Shown here one piece after another: positions 8,742-17,933 of a DNA stretch of 64,000 bases. Under the pieces are notes generated by a model. It was given only the letters and a program-made list of their open reading frames with translations, had not been told where the DNA came from and did no database searches. Within the stretch, counting starts at the first letter, position 1. Every line of letters starts with the position of its first letter. This DNA is from JAODBJ01 sp963782465 (lineage in GTDB: Bacteria > Actinomycetota > Acidimicrobiia > IMCC26256 > PALSA-610): assembly GCA_963782465.1 (NCBI GenBank), contig CAWAJR010000005.1, forward strand, positions 186,001 to 250,000, given 5' to 3'. Position numbers and translations under genes: made by a program.

Positions 8742-9496
8742 AGGATGCGCTCGGCACCGTGCAATCAGTGCTCGTACTCGGGGGCGGCTCCGACCTCGCG
8801 TTGGCGACCTGCCGGCGCTGGGCGCCGCACGCGAAGACGATCGTGCTCGCCGCCCGCAAACCCGAAACCCTCGACCCCGCGGTCGAGGTGTTGCGTTCCT
8901 GCGGTGCCGATCGGGTCGAGGCGGTCGCGTTCGACGGTACCGACTACCGGTCCCACGAGGCATTCGTACAACGCGTCTTCGATACCTACGGCGACTTCGA
9001 CGTGGTCCTCCTCGCGTTCGGTGTCCTCGGCGACCAGGCCGAATCGGAGCGCAACGCCCGAGCCGCCCGCGAGGTCATCGACACGAACTTCGTCGGTGCG
9101 GTTTCGGTGAGTATCCCGGTGATCAACCGGCTGCGCGCGCAGGGCCACGGCACCCTCGTCGCCCTGTCGTCGGTCGCGGGTGAGCGCGCCCGCCGTTCGA
9201 ATTTCGTCTACGGCGCGTCGAAGGCCGGTTTCGACGCGTTCTTCCAGGGGTTCGGCGACGCGCTGGCCGGTTCGGGCGTCCACGTGATGATCGTCCGGCC
9301 CGGCTTCGTGGCGACGAAAATGACGGCCGGCATGGCCCCCGCGCCGCTCGCGACCACACCCGACAAGGTCGCCGACGCGATCGTGCGCGGCCTCGCCGCC
9401 GGTCGCGAGATCGTGTGGGTGCCGGGCGCTTTGCGTTACGTCATGTCGGTGCTGCGGCACGTCCCGCGACCGGTGTTCCGGCGCCTCCCGGTGTGA
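8738..9496 (+). CDS. dprE2: Decaprenylphosphoryl-2-keto-ribose reductase (SDR family)
   Basis: This short-chain dehydrogenase of 252 residues completes epimerisation to DPA with NAD(P)H. It has the nucleotide motif VLGGGSDLALATCRRWA, the Ser of the active site in LSSVAGERAR, and the catalytic YGASK. IVRPGFVATKMTAGM near residue 190 is typical of DprE2. The start ATG overlaps the dprE1 stop as ATGA, giving tight coupling to its partner. The enzyme is soluble and normally acts in a complex with DprE1. Confidence 0.92.
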   Translation: MKDALGTVQSVLVLGGGSDLALATCRRWAPHAKTIVLAARKPETLDPAVEVLRSCGADRVEAVAFDGTDYRSHEAFVQRVFDTYGDFDVVLLAFGVLGDQAESERNARAAREVIDTNFVGAVSVSIPVINRLRAQGHGTLVALSSVAGERARRSNFVYGASKAGFDAFFQGFGDALAGSGVHVMIVRPGFVATKMTAGMAPAPLATTPDKVADAIVRGLAAGREIVWVPGALRYVMSVLRHVPRPVFRRLPV

Positions 9497-9509
9497 GCCG
9501 TTCGCGACC

Positions 9510-10190
9510 GTGAACAGCAGTTCCGGGCCCGCCGCTGCGCCCGACGGCACCAGCCGTCGCGTCGTCGCCGCGTTCGACTTCGACGGCACCTTGACCCGGC
9601 GCGATTCACTGCTGCCCTACCTCGTCGACCTCGCCGGCGCGACGCGGGTCGCCGGTGCGCTGGCTCGTGACGCGGCCGGCTTGGCGCTGATGGCCGCGGG
9701 GCGCGGTGATCGCGACGCCGCGAAAGCCAAGCTCGTCTCGCGCGTGCTCGGCGGCCGGCCCTGGCACGAGGTCGCCGAACGGGGGCGGGTCTTCGCGCAC
9801 CGGGTCGTGTCCGAGGGGCTCCGGCCGTCGACGCTCGAGCGTCTCCGATGGCACGTCGGCGAGGGCCACGATGTCGTCATCGTGTCGGCCGCGCTCGACG
9901 TGTACCTCGACGAGGTCGGTTCCCGGCTCGGGGTGCACGCGGTGCTCTGTACGACCCTCGAACGTGACGACGAGGGGCGTGTCACCGGCCGGCTCGTCGG
10001 CGGGAACTGTCGCGGCCCGGAAAAGGCGTCTCGGCTGCGCGAACATCTGCGCCGGGAGACAGGGGCGGCAAACGTGGAACTGTGGGCATACGGGAACAGC
10101 AGCGGCGACCGGGAACTCCTGGCGATGGCCGACCGGCCGGTACGGGTGACGCGCCAGGGCGATCTTCGCGACCTGCGCACCGCGCGGTGA
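9510..10190 (+). CDS. HAD-superfamily (subfamily IB) phosphatase
   Basis: The 226-residue protein has the nucleophile motif FDFDGTLTRRDSLLPYL, motif II IVSAALDVYL and motif IV GNSSGDRELLAMA, the pattern of HAD-IB enzymes related to SerB. An Asp-phosphate mechanism with Mg2+ is expected. It starts with GTG 13 nt after dprE2. In mycobacteria the DPA pathway needs a phosphatase to remove the 5-phosphate from decaprenylphosphoryl-5-phosphoribose, and the usual candidate is a PAP2-type protein. None is seen here, so this HAD enzyme could fill that role. That is inference from position; a generic phosphatase is the alternative. Confidence 0.8.
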   Translation: MNSSSGPAAAPDGTSRRVVAAFDFDGTLTRRDSLLPYLVDLAGATRVAGALARDAAGLALMAAGRGDRDAAKAKLVSRVLGGRPWHEVAERGRVFAHRVVSEGLRPSTLERLRWHVGEGHDVVIVSAALDVYLDEVGSRLGVHAVLCTTLERDDEGRVTGRLVGGNCRGPEKASRLREHLRRETGAANVELWAYGNSSGDRELLAMADRPVRVTRQGDLRDLRTAR

Positions 10191-10747
10191 CGACGATGGC
10201 GGCCTCGATCCCCGACCTGCACCGGCCACTCGCCAACGAGCTCGTCTTCCTGCGCTGGTTCGACCGCAAGGACGCGTCGGCGATCGTCGAGATCTGCCGC
10301 GACCCGGAGATCCTCCGCTGGACGTACATGCCCGCCGATCTCGACCTCAGATCTGCCCGCGCCTGGATCGAACGTCGCGCGCAGGGTCGGCGGTTGGGTC
10401 GCACGGCCAGCTTCGCGGTCATCGATCGCAGCCGCGACGCCCTCTGCGGGCAGTGCGGCATCGCGATCGACCGTTCACGGAATGCCGGCGAGGCGTTCTA
10501 CTGGGTTGCCGCACCGTCTCGCCGCAAGGGTGTTGCCACCGCCGCGATGCAGGTCATCGTGCGGTACGCCTTCGACACGCTCGGGCTCGAACGGGTCGAG
10601 TTGAAGATCGATCCCGCCAATGCCGCGTCGCAAGGGGTCGCTCGCCGGGCCGGGTTCACCTACGAAGGCACGCTCCGGTCCGACCAGCCGTTCAAAGGCC
10701 GGCGGATGGACTCCCAGTGCTGGTCGCGGCTCCCGACCGACGCGTAG
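10187..10747 (+). CDS. GNAT-family N-acetyltransferase (RimJ/RimL-like)
   Basis: A 186-residue acetyl-CoA-dependent acetyltransferase. The fold is recognisable from LVFLRWFDRKDASAIVEICRD at the start, AFYWVAAPSRRKGVATAAMQ at the acetyl-CoA-binding loop, and LGLERVELKIDPANAASQGVARRAGF, the classic RimJ/RimL ending. The GTG at 10187 overlaps the HAD stop as GTGA; an ATG at 10196 is an alternative. Substrate may be a protein N-terminus, an amino sugar or a small molecule, and nothing in the sequence decides. Its coupling to the DPA cluster is positional only. Confidence 0.82.
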   Translation: MTTMAASIPDLHRPLANELVFLRWFDRKDASAIVEICRDPEILRWTYMPADLDLRSARAWIERRAQGRRLGRTASFAVIDRSRDALCGQCGIAIDRSRNAGEAFYWVAAPSRRKGVATAAMQVIVRYAFDTLGLERVELKIDPANAASQGVARRAGFTYEGTLRSDQPFKGRRMDSQCWSRLPTDA

Positions 10748-10763
10748 CGCGGACGCGCTTCGA

Positions 10764-12716
10764 TCAACCCCTGTGCGCGCCGACGATCGCGACCGCACCG
10801 TGCGCCGGCACCGGGCCGTAGGGGGTCGCGTCGCCGAAGGCGTGAATCGAACCGTCGGCGCGCAGCACCCAGTAGCCGCGGCCGGTGTAGGTCATCGCGA
10901 TCCCGTTGGCCGAAGTCGCTCCGGTCGACCCCGCGGCCGAACCCCGGTACAGCGCACCTCCGAACGCGAACACGCCACCGTCGCCGCCGACGAGGAGGTA
11001 ACCCCGCCCGTCGGGCGCGGCGGCCATCCCCGTGATCGACGACGCGAGCGTGATCGCGCCGGTGGAGCCGAAGAACTTCGCGTCGCCGAACGCGAAGATC
11101 CCACCGTCGGACGCGACCAACCAGTACCCGTGCCCACTCGGCGTCACCGCCATCCCGAGCACCGGACGGTTCAGCCGCATCGCGCCCGTGGAACCGTAGA
11201 AACGTGCGTCGCCGTAGGCGAACACCCCACCGTCGGACGCGACCAGCCAGTAGCCCCGGCCGGACGGCGTCGACTCCATCGCAACGATCGGCTTGACGAG
11301 CGGCAACACCGCCGCCGACCCGAAGAAACGCGCGTCGCCGAACCCGAACACCCCACCATCGCTCCCGACGAGCCAATAGCCCTTGTCGGTGGTCGTCGAG
11401 GTCATGCCGACGATCGGCGCGTGCAACCCGAGTGTCGCCGCCGACCCGAAGTAGCAAAGACCACCGGCGGTGTACACGCCGCCGTTCGCGGCCGCGACCC
11501 GGAAGCCGCGTGCCGGCGGAGTGAGCGCGCGGCCGGCATCGAGGATGCCCGACGCGACGCCGCCACCCGGGAGGGGATGGGTCGTGGAGAGCAGGCGCGT
11601 CGTGATGTCGTCGTTCGACATGCAAGGGTTCGCGGCACGTAGCAGCGCGGCGGTCGCGGCGACCTGCGGGGCCGAGAACGACGTGCCGTCGAACGCGCTG
11701 TAGGTGGGAACGTTGCTCTCGTCGGAGGTGGACAGGATGCCGACGCCGGGCGCCGCGATGTCGACCGACGAACCACGGTTCGAGAACGCCGCGATATGCC
11801 CGCTCCGCGTGGTCGCGCCGACCGAGATCACACCCGGGTACGCGGCCGGGTATTCGGGGAAACTCGAGGCCTCGTTCCCCGCCGCGGCGACGATGAGCGC
11901 GCCCTTCGCCTGCGCCGACCTGACGGCTTCGGCGACGGCGGCGCTCGGTGGGCCACCGAGCGACAAGTTGATGATGCGAGCGTGGTGGTTCGCCGCGTAC
12001 GAGAGGCCCTGAACGATCGACGCCGTGGTCCCGCAGCCGTTGGTGTTGAGCACGCCGACGCCGAGGATGTGCGTGTTCCACCCGAGCCCCGCGATACCGG
12101 CGGCGTTGTTCGTACCGGCACCGATGATCCCCGCGACGAGCGTGCCGTGGTCGACGTCGCCGATGGTGCCGCACCAATCACCTTGGTCGGCGAAGTCGGG
12201 ACCGTTGGTGACCTTCCCGGCCAGATCGGGATGATGCTTGATCGCGACGTCGAGGACCGCGACCACGACACCCGAATTGCCTCGGGTCACCGCCCACACG
12301 TTCGGGGCGTCGTCGTCGTCGGGACCGAGGTACCACTGATCACCTTGCGCGCAGTTGGTGAAGCACGGATCGTTCGGCACGACCTGATGACCGAGTGCGT
12401 GGTACACGCGGTTCGGTTCCGCGTACGCGATACCGGGTTCGGACGAAAGGGCGGCCGCCGCCGCCGCGGCATCGTGACCCGGAACATGCACGAGGTAGGT
12501 GCCGGGCGCGATCGACGTGGTGTTCTTCGTCTGGGCGCGGAGCACTGCGGCGCCGACGCGAGCCCCGTTCGGCGCGACCTTCACGATCACGCCGACCGAC
12601 CCGGCGCCCGCTGCGGCCCGGCCGCCGATCGCGCCGTGAGCAGGTGAAGCGAGACCGAGGATCGAGAGCACGCAACCGGCGGCAACGACGCCGCGCGTGT
12701 GTTGATGCCCCCTCAT
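10764..12716 (-). CDS. Secreted subtilisin-like (S8) protease with six-copy C-terminal repeat module
   Basis: A 650-residue exported serine protease. MRGHQHTRGVVAAGCVLSIL begins a Sec signal peptide ending near AHGA; a GTG two codons upstream is an alternative start. A pro-region follows, then the catalytic domain with Asp in VLDVAIKHHPDL, His in DHGTLVAGIIGA, the oxyanion Asn in AAAGNEASS and Ser in GTSFSAPQVAATA. The triad is complete. The last 250 residues (about 10770-11510) are six repeats of roughly 46 residues with the core GYWLVASDGGVFAYGDARFYGS. The same module ends the neighbouring amidase gene and the gene at 24438. It probably forms a closed beta-propeller for binding or surface display; that is inference. 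Confidence 0.92.
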   Translation of the reverse strand: MRGHQHTRGVVAAGCVLSILGLASPAHGAIGGRAAAGAGSVGVIVKVAPNGARVGAAVLRAQTKNTTSIAPGTYLVHVPGHDAAAAAAALSSEPGIAYAEPNRVYHALGHQVVPNDPCFTNCAQGDQWYLGPDDDDAPNVWAVTRGNSGVVVAVLDVAIKHHPDLAGKVTNGPDFADQGDWCGTIGDVDHGTLVAGIIGAGTNNAAGIAGLGWNTHILGVGVLNTNGCGTTASIVQGLSYAANHHARIINLSLGGPPSAAVAEAVRSAQAKGALIVAAAGNEASSFPEYPAAYPGVISVGATTRSGHIAAFSNRGSSVDIAAPGVGILSTSDESNVPTYSAFDGTSFSAPQVAATAALLRAANPCMSNDDITTRLLSTTHPLPGGGVASGILDAGRALTPPARGFRVAAANGGVYTAGGLCYFGSAATLGLHAPIVGMTSTTTDKGYWLVGSDGGVFGFGDARFFGSAAVLPLVKPIVAMESTPSGRGYWLVASDGGVFAYGDARFYGSTGAMRLNRPVLGMAVTPSGHGYWLVASDGGIFAFGDAKFFGSTGAITLASSITGMAAAPDGRGYLLVGGDGGVFAFGGALYRGSAAGSTGATSANGIAMTYTGRGYWVLRADGSIHAFGDATPYGPVPAHGAVAIVGAHRG

Positions 12717-12807
12717 GAACACAGGACCACGATAGGTGACCCAACCGGCTCAATTGCCTGCATTGCACCGCTTGCACGCCACCAGCCGGTGCAAGTTCGC
12801 CCGGCGG

Positions 12808-14382
12808 TCATCGCGCGACCAGCCGACCGGCGATACCGACGGCGTCGTTGACCTGCCCGAACGCGCTGCCGTAGAAGGGTGCGTCGCCGTAGCTGTACAC
12901 CGAACCGTCACGGAGCAGGAGTGCGTAACCGCGTCCCGTGTTCGTTGCGACCATCCCGACGACGGGCTGGGGCGTGCCGCGTGCACCGGCAGAGCCGCGG
13001 AACTTCGCGTCGCCGAACGCGAAGATCCCGCCGTCGCGCGCGACGAGCCAGTACCCCTTCCCGGTGGGCGAAGATGCCATCCCGACGATCGGCTGGTTGA
13101 GCCGGATCGCACCGGTCGAACCGAAGAACCTCGCGTCGCCGTACGCGAAGATGCCGCCGTCGGACGCGACCAGCCAGTAGCCGCGGCCCGTCGGCGACGC
13201 CGCCATCCCGACGACCGGTCGGTTGAGGCGCATCGCACCGGTCGAACCGAAAAACTTCGCGTCGCCGTACGCGAAGATCCCTCCGTCGGACGCGACCAGC
13301 CAGTAGCCCTTCCCCGAGGGTGTCGCTGCCATCCCGACGATGGGCCGGTGCAAACGGATGTTGCCCGTCGAGCCGTAGAAACCGGCCTCGCCGAACGTGA
13401 AGATGCCGCCGTCGGGACCGAAGGTCCAGTAGCCGCGGCCGTTCGGGTGCGCCGCGACACCGACGATCGTCGCCGCGAGGCGGAGCCGGTGCGTGTCGCC
13501 CCAGTCGGGGTTGTCGCCGAAGGCGAGCACCCGGCCGCCGCGGGACGCGATCCAGAAACCGAAGACCCCGGCGCGCAGGCGGGCCGCGACCTCGGCGCGA
13601 AGCTGCGGGAGCGACGCGAGTGTCGGGTCGCCGGGGCAGGTCGTCGCGAACACGTTGCGGTGCCCGCAGACGTTCGCGAAGGCCGCGACCGTGCCGTCGG
13701 ACGCGTCGTAGACGCTGGCGCCGAGCGGGTCGATCCCCCAACGCGCTGCCTTCCAGGACAGCAGCGTGATCAACGCGTCGATCGCGGGTTGCGGCGGCAG
13801 GAACGTCGTGTAGGTGCCCATGAAGGCGACGCCGATGGTCCGTGCGTTGTGGTTCAACGCATGCGCGGCGCGCACGTTGTTGCCGTTCGCGGCCTCACCG
13901 TTGTGCACCTGGCCCGGCGGGTAGTCGCGCGCCCATCGTCCCTCGTAGATGCGGCCGTTCTGATCGATCAACCAGTTGTACGGGACGTCGATGTACTCGC
14001 GCGACACGGCGTACTGGTAGATGCTGCGCAACACGGCGGCAGGGTCCGACGGGTTGTTGGGGGTGACGGTGTGGTGCACGATCAACTTCTGCACGGTCGA
14101 GTCGTAGGTCGTGCCCGGCTTGCGCAGCGATTCGTCGGCGCCCCATTCCTCGCGGGTCACGATCGGGGGAGGCGGCCACGACTGCCCCTGGAACGCGAGC
14201 CGTCGCGCCGTCGAAAGATCGATGCCCGCGCCCGGCGCGCCCCCCGCGGCCTCCGCGCCGAACGGCACGTGCGGTGCAACCGCGGCGACCGCACCTGCCC
14301 CGATGCCGAGCCGTAGTGCGTCGCGGCGAGAGACGCCCCGACGGCAATCGGGGCATGTGCAGCCCAGGTGCGAATCAGTCAC
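12808..14382 (-). CDS. Tat-exported PGRP/N-acetylmuramoyl-L-alanine amidase with six-copy C-terminal repeat module
   Basis: A 524-residue protein. A short cysteine-bearing start is followed by the twin-arginine signal SRRDALRLGIGAGAVAAVAP. The peptidoglycan-recognition/amidase_2 domain begins at IVTREEWGADE and shows zinc-ligand motifs LIVHHTVTP, AHALNHNARTIGVAFMG and VCGHRNVFATTCPGD (the final Cys fits a zinc amidase). The enzyme should cleave the lactyl-L-Ala bond of peptidoglycan. Residues about 270-524 (12815-13570) are six repeats with the core GYWLVASDGGIFAYGDAKFFGSTG, like those of the S8 protease. GTG at 14382 is preceded by GGGGAA. It lies 91 bp upstream of the protease gene on the same strand. 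Confidence 0.92.
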   Translation of the reverse strand: MTDSHLGCTCPDCRRGVSRRDALRLGIGAGAVAAVAPHVPFGAEAAGGAPGAGIDLSTARRLAFQGQSWPPPPIVTREEWGADESLRKPGTTYDSTVQKLIVHHTVTPNNPSDPAAVLRSIYQYAVSREYIDVPYNWLIDQNGRIYEGRWARDYPPGQVHNGEAANGNNVRAAHALNHNARTIGVAFMGTYTTFLPPQPAIDALITLLSWKAARWGIDPLGASVYDASDGTVAAFANVCGHRNVFATTCPGDPTLASLPQLRAEVAARLRAGVFGFWIASRGGRVLAFGDNPDWGDTHRLRLAATIVGVAAHPNGRGYWTFGPDGGIFTFGEAGFYGSTGNIRLHRPIVGMAATPSGKGYWLVASDGGIFAYGDAKFFGSTGAMRLNRPVVGMAASPTGRGYWLVASDGGIFAYGDARFFGSTGAIRLNQPIVGMASSPTGKGYWLVARDGGIFAFGDAKFRGSAGARGTPQPVVGMVATNTGRGYALLLRDGSVYSYGDAPFYGSAFGQVNDAVGIAGRLVAR

Positions 14383-14510
14383 GATGCGTTCCCCGCACAG
14401 CGGCTCGCCTGCTCGTTTCGCTCGTTGCACCCGTGCGCCCGCGTGCAGCCGTTCACGTTACCGACCACGTGCGCTCCGGCACCGTCGTGTCGCTGTGGTA
14501 CGAAACCGGC

Positions 14511-15668
14511 GTGCGTGACGGATCGGGTCCCGGCACCCGAAGCGACCAAGGGCCGCGCGTCGCGATCGACGTCACCCCGTTGATCGGCGCCCGCAGCGGC
14601 GTCGGGGGGGCGCTGGCCGACATCATCGACGCGCTGGGCGCCCTCGATGTGCCCCCCGTGCTCCTTCCGTACGCGCTCAGTCTCCGCGCCCGCCGCGCTC
14701 GCCCCGATTTGCCGCCCGACACCCACTTCGTCCCGCTTCCGGCGCGCTTCCTCCTGCGCGCCTGGGTTCGTTTCGACTGGCCGCGTGTCGATGCCTTCCT
14801 CGGGCGGGCCGACGTCGTGCACGCGACGAACTACCTCACCCCTCCCACGCGTCACGCGGCCCTCGTCACCGTGTACGACCTTTCGTTCGTGCGCTTCCCC
14901 GAGCTGTGCACCCCCGAGGTGCGCGCGTTCGACCCGGTCCTGCAGCGGGCGATCGGGCGAGGCGCCGTCGTGCACACGTCGTCGGAGTTCGTCGCGGCCG
15001 AGATCGAAGAGCGGTACGGGCCCGGCCTGCTCGAAAACGATCGCGTCGTCGTGGTGCCGCTCGGCGTTTCGCGTCTGGGCGATGCCTCGCGACTCCCACC
15101 GTCGATGCGCGATCGGTTGGGCGGCGCGCCCTACATCCTTGCGATCGGCACGCTCGAGCCGCGCAAGAACTACCCGGCGCTCGTGCGCGCGTTCGCGAAG
15201 ATCGCGGCCGACGATCACGACGTAAGGCTCGTCATCGCGGGTCGCGACGGTCCGGCGTGCGCGGCCGTTGATGCAGAGGTCGCCAACCTTCCCCCAGTGG
15301 CGCGCAGCCGCGTCGTCCTCGGTGGCGCGGTCGACGACGCGGCTCGCCGTGCGTTGCTCGAGGGCGCAGCCGTCGTGGTGTACCCGTCGCTCTACGAGGG
15401 GTTCGGCCTCCCGGTGCTCGAAGCGATGGCCTGCGGTGTGCCCGTGGTGACGACGCGTGTTGGAGCGATCCCCGAGGTCGCGGGCGACGCCGCGTTGCTC
15501 GTCGACCCGAACGACACCGACGCGCTCGCCGGCGAAGTGGCGCGGGTGTTGCGAGACGGCACGCTGCGAGCCTCGCTCGTCGCGCGCGGCCGCGATCGGG
15601 CGCAACAGTTCTCGTGGTCGGCAACCGCCCGCGGCCTCGACACGCTCTACCGGCGCCTCGCATCGTGA
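14511..15668 (+). CDS. GT4-type glycosyltransferase
   Basis: A cytoplasmic GT-B retaining glycosyltransferase of about 386 residues. The N-terminal domain begins RVAIDVTPLIGARSGVGGAL and contains VVHATNYLTPP and VTVYDLSFVRFPE. The donor-binding domain contains ILAIGTLEPRKNYPALVRAF and YPSLYEGFGLPVLEAMACGV, the glycine-rich E-x7-E motif of GT4. The start is uncertain: I chose GTG 14511 because the conserved fold starts soon after, but GTG 14487 is also in frame and neither has a clear ribosome site. It is the first of four overlapping or adjacent genes reading to 18844. Confidence 0.88.
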   Translation: MRDGSGPGTRSDQGPRVAIDVTPLIGARSGVGGALADIIDALGALDVPPVLLPYALSLRARRARPDLPPDTHFVPLPARFLLRAWVRFDWPRVDAFLGRADVVHATNYLTPPTRHAALVTVYDLSFVRFPELCTPEVRAFDPVLQRAIGRGAVVHTSSEFVAAEIEERYGPGLLENDRVVVVPLGVSRLGDASRLPPSMRDRLGGAPYILAIGTLEPRKNYPALVRAFAKIAADDHDVRLVIAGRDGPACAAVDAEVANLPPVARSRVVLGGAVDDAARRALLEGAAVVVYPSLYEGFGLPVLEAMACGVPVVTTRVGAIPEVAGDAALLVDPNDTDALAGEVARVLRDGTLRASLVARGRDRAQQFSWSATARGLDTLYRRLAS

Positions 15669-16759
15669 AGGTTGCGCTGCACGCGGGCCAGTTGCTGCAA
15701 CCCGTACCGGGCGGCGTCGGCCGGTACGTGCGCGCGCTGCTCCACCACCTTCCATCCGTCGACGTCGAGGTGATGGCGTTCGCGACCGGCGCGGAACCCG
15801 CGTACCTGCGCGAGCGCGTCGGGTGGACCGACATCGGCTGGCCGCGTGGTCCCTTGCGGTACGAGTGCTGGCACCGCTTGCGCCGGCCCCTCGTGCGTGT
15901 TCCCGGAGACGTCCTTCACGCGCCCAGCCTCGCGGTTCCGCCGCCGGGCCGGCGGCCGCTCGTCGTCACGGTGCACGACATCGCGTTCCGCCGCTTCCCG
16001 GCCGCAACAACGCCACGCGGCCGCCGATTTCACGAACGGGGGCTCGATCTCGCACGACGCGACGCCGACATGGTCATCGTCCCGTCGGTCTTCACGCGCG
16101 ACGAACTCGTGCGTGAAGAGTTCGATCGCGCGCGCGTCCGCGTGATCCCGCACGGTTTCGACCCTCCGATGCGACGAAGCGACAACGAGATCGACCACAT
16201 CGTCCGCCACGCCGGCGTTGCACCCCCATACCTGCTCGCGGTCGGAACGATCGAGCCGCGCAAGAACCTGACCCGCCTCGTCGCGGCGTACGAACAGGTG
16301 CGTACGACACACCCCACCCTGCGCTTGTTGCTCGTCGGCCCGCCCGGCTGGGGCGACGTAGAAGGGCTCGATCGCCCCGGCGTGTCCCGGTTCGGCAGTA
16401 TCCCCTGGCCCGTGCTCGACGCGCTGTACCGGAGGTGCACCGCCTGCTGCCTCGTCTCCAGCTACGAGGGTTTCGGCCTGCCCGCCATCGAAGCGCTTGC
16501 TCGCCGGGCCCCCCTCGTCGCCAGCAACAACAGCGCCATCGCCGAAGCCGTGGGGTCGGCGGCGGTCCTCGTCGACCCTGAAGACGTCGACGCGATCGCC
16601 GCGGCCATCGCCCGGGTGGTCGACGACGATGCGCTGCGCGGCTCGCTCGGCGACCGGGGCGTGGAACGAGCGTCCGAGTTCACGTGGTCGCACGCGGCGG
16701 CGCTGCACGCCGACGCGTACACCGCGGCGCTCACGGGCGCGCTGCCTCGACGTTCGTAG
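15665..16759 (+). CDS. GT4-type glycosyltransferase
   Basis: A 364-residue GT-B enzyme starting at a GTG that overlaps the previous stop. MKVALHAGQLLQPVPGGVGR opens the acceptor domain, VVTVHDIAFRRFPA is the middle motif, and LLAVGTIEPRKNLTRLVAAY with SSYEGFGLPAIEALARRAP forms the donor-site signature. It resembles its two neighbours strongly enough that the three are likely paralogues that add successive sugars. No membrane segments or signal peptide are visible. Confidence 0.9.
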   Translation: MKVALHAGQLLQPVPGGVGRYVRALLHHLPSVDVEVMAFATGAEPAYLRERVGWTDIGWPRGPLRYECWHRLRRPLVRVPGDVLHAPSLAVPPPGRRPLVVTVHDIAFRRFPAATTPRGRRFHERGLDLARRDADMVIVPSVFTRDELVREEFDRARVRVIPHGFDPPMRRSDNEIDHIVRHAGVAPPYLLAVGTIEPRKNLTRLVAAYEQVRTTHPTLRLLLVGPPGWGDVEGLDRPGVSRFGSIPWPVLDALYRRCTACCLVSSYEGFGLPAIEALARRAPLVASNNSAIAEAVGSAAVLVDPEDVDAIAAAIARVVDDDALRGSLGDRGVERASEFTWSHAAALHADAYTAALTGALPRRS

Positions 16760-16769
16760 ACTCCGGCCC

Positions 16770-17933
16770 GTGCGTGTCCTGCTCGACGTATCCGCAGTGC
16801 CATCGCGCCCCGTCGGTGCGGGCGTATACACGATCGCGCTCGCGCGCGGCCTGCACGGGCAGGCCGGTATCGACCTCGCGCTCGTCGCCCGGCGCGGCGA
16901 CGCCGATCGCTGGCAGCAGATCGCGCCCGGCGCCGCGTTGTACGCCGCCGTACCGGGCGCGCGCCCGGGCCGGTTGTTGTGGGAACAAGCGGGCGCGCCC
17001 GCGCTCGCGCGCCGGGCCGGGGCCGACATCTGGCATGGCCCCCACTACACGTTGCCGCTCCGCGTCGACCTCCCGACTGTCGTGACCGTGCACGACATGA
17101 CGTTCTTCGACCATCCGGAGTGGCACGAGCGGGCGAAGGTGCCGTTCTTCCGCCGCATGATCAAGGCTTCGACGGCGCGCGCCGCGGCCATCGTGTGCGT
17201 GAGCAACGAAACCGCTCAACGCGTCCGCGACATCCTGAACCCTCGCGCGCCGATCGTCGTCGCGCATCACGGGGTCGATCACGACCGGTTCCACCCGGGT
17301 GCGACCGACGATGCCGGCGCCTCCGCCGACCTCGCCGCGCTCGCGACGCATGGCATCACACCGCCGTACGTCGCGTCGCACCCCGGCACGATGGAACCGC
17401 GCAAGGACATCCCGACCTTGATCGCCGCATTCGCGCGCATCGCCGCGACCCGACCCGACCTTCGGCTCGTCATCGCGGGAGGCACCGGATGGGCCGAACG
17501 CGAAGTTCGTGAAGCGATCGCCGGGAGCGGGATCGCGACCCGCGTCCTTCGCCCCGGCTATCTCCCCGCCGCGGTGCTGCCCGCGCTGCTGCGCCGGGCC
17601 GATGCCGTCGCGTACCCGTCGCGCTACGAGGGCTTCGGCCTGCCGGCGCTCGAAGCCCTCGCGTGCGGTGCGCCGCTCGTGACCACGAAAGGATCGGCAC
17701 TCGAGGAGGTGGTCGGCGACGCCGCGCTGGTCGTCCCGCCGTCGGACCCCGACGCGCTGGCCGGCGCGCTCGAAACCCTGCTGGGTGATCGCGCGGTCGC
17801 GGCCCGGCTTCGCGCCGCGGGCCCGGTGCAGGCCGCCCCGTTCTCCTGGGCGGCGTCGATCGGCCGCCACGTCGACGCGTACCGCCTCGCGCTCGACTCG
17901 AGCCGGCCCGAACCGGAACGGTCGCGATCGTGA
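16770..17933 (+). CDS. GT4-type glycosyltransferase
   Basis: The third consecutive GT4 enzyme, 387 residues, GTG start 10 nt after the preceding stop. The N-terminus VRVLLDVSAVPSRPVGAGVY lacks a signal peptide. VVTVHDMTFFDHPEWHERAK, PGTMEPRKDIPTLIAAFARI and YPSRYEGFGLPALEALACGA are the diagnostic motifs. Its end overlaps the downstream reductase by 4 bp, so glycan assembly and nucleotide-sugar supply are coupled here. Sugar specificity cannot be read from sequence. Confidence 0.9.
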   Translation: MRVLLDVSAVPSRPVGAGVYTIALARGLHGQAGIDLALVARRGDADRWQQIAPGAALYAAVPGARPGRLLWEQAGAPALARRAGADIWHGPHYTLPLRVDLPTVVTVHDMTFFDHPEWHERAKVPFFRRMIKASTARAAAIVCVSNETAQRVRDILNPRAPIVVAHHGVDHDRFHPGATDDAGASADLAALATHGITPPYVASHPGTMEPRKDIPTLIAAFARIAATRPDLRLVIAGGTGWAEREVREAIAGSGIATRVLRPGYLPAAVLPALLRRADAVAYPSRYEGFGLPALEALACGAPLVTTKGSALEEVVGDAALVVPPSDPDALAGALETLLGDRAVAARLRAAGPVQAAPFSWAASIGRHVDAYRLALDSSRPEPERSRS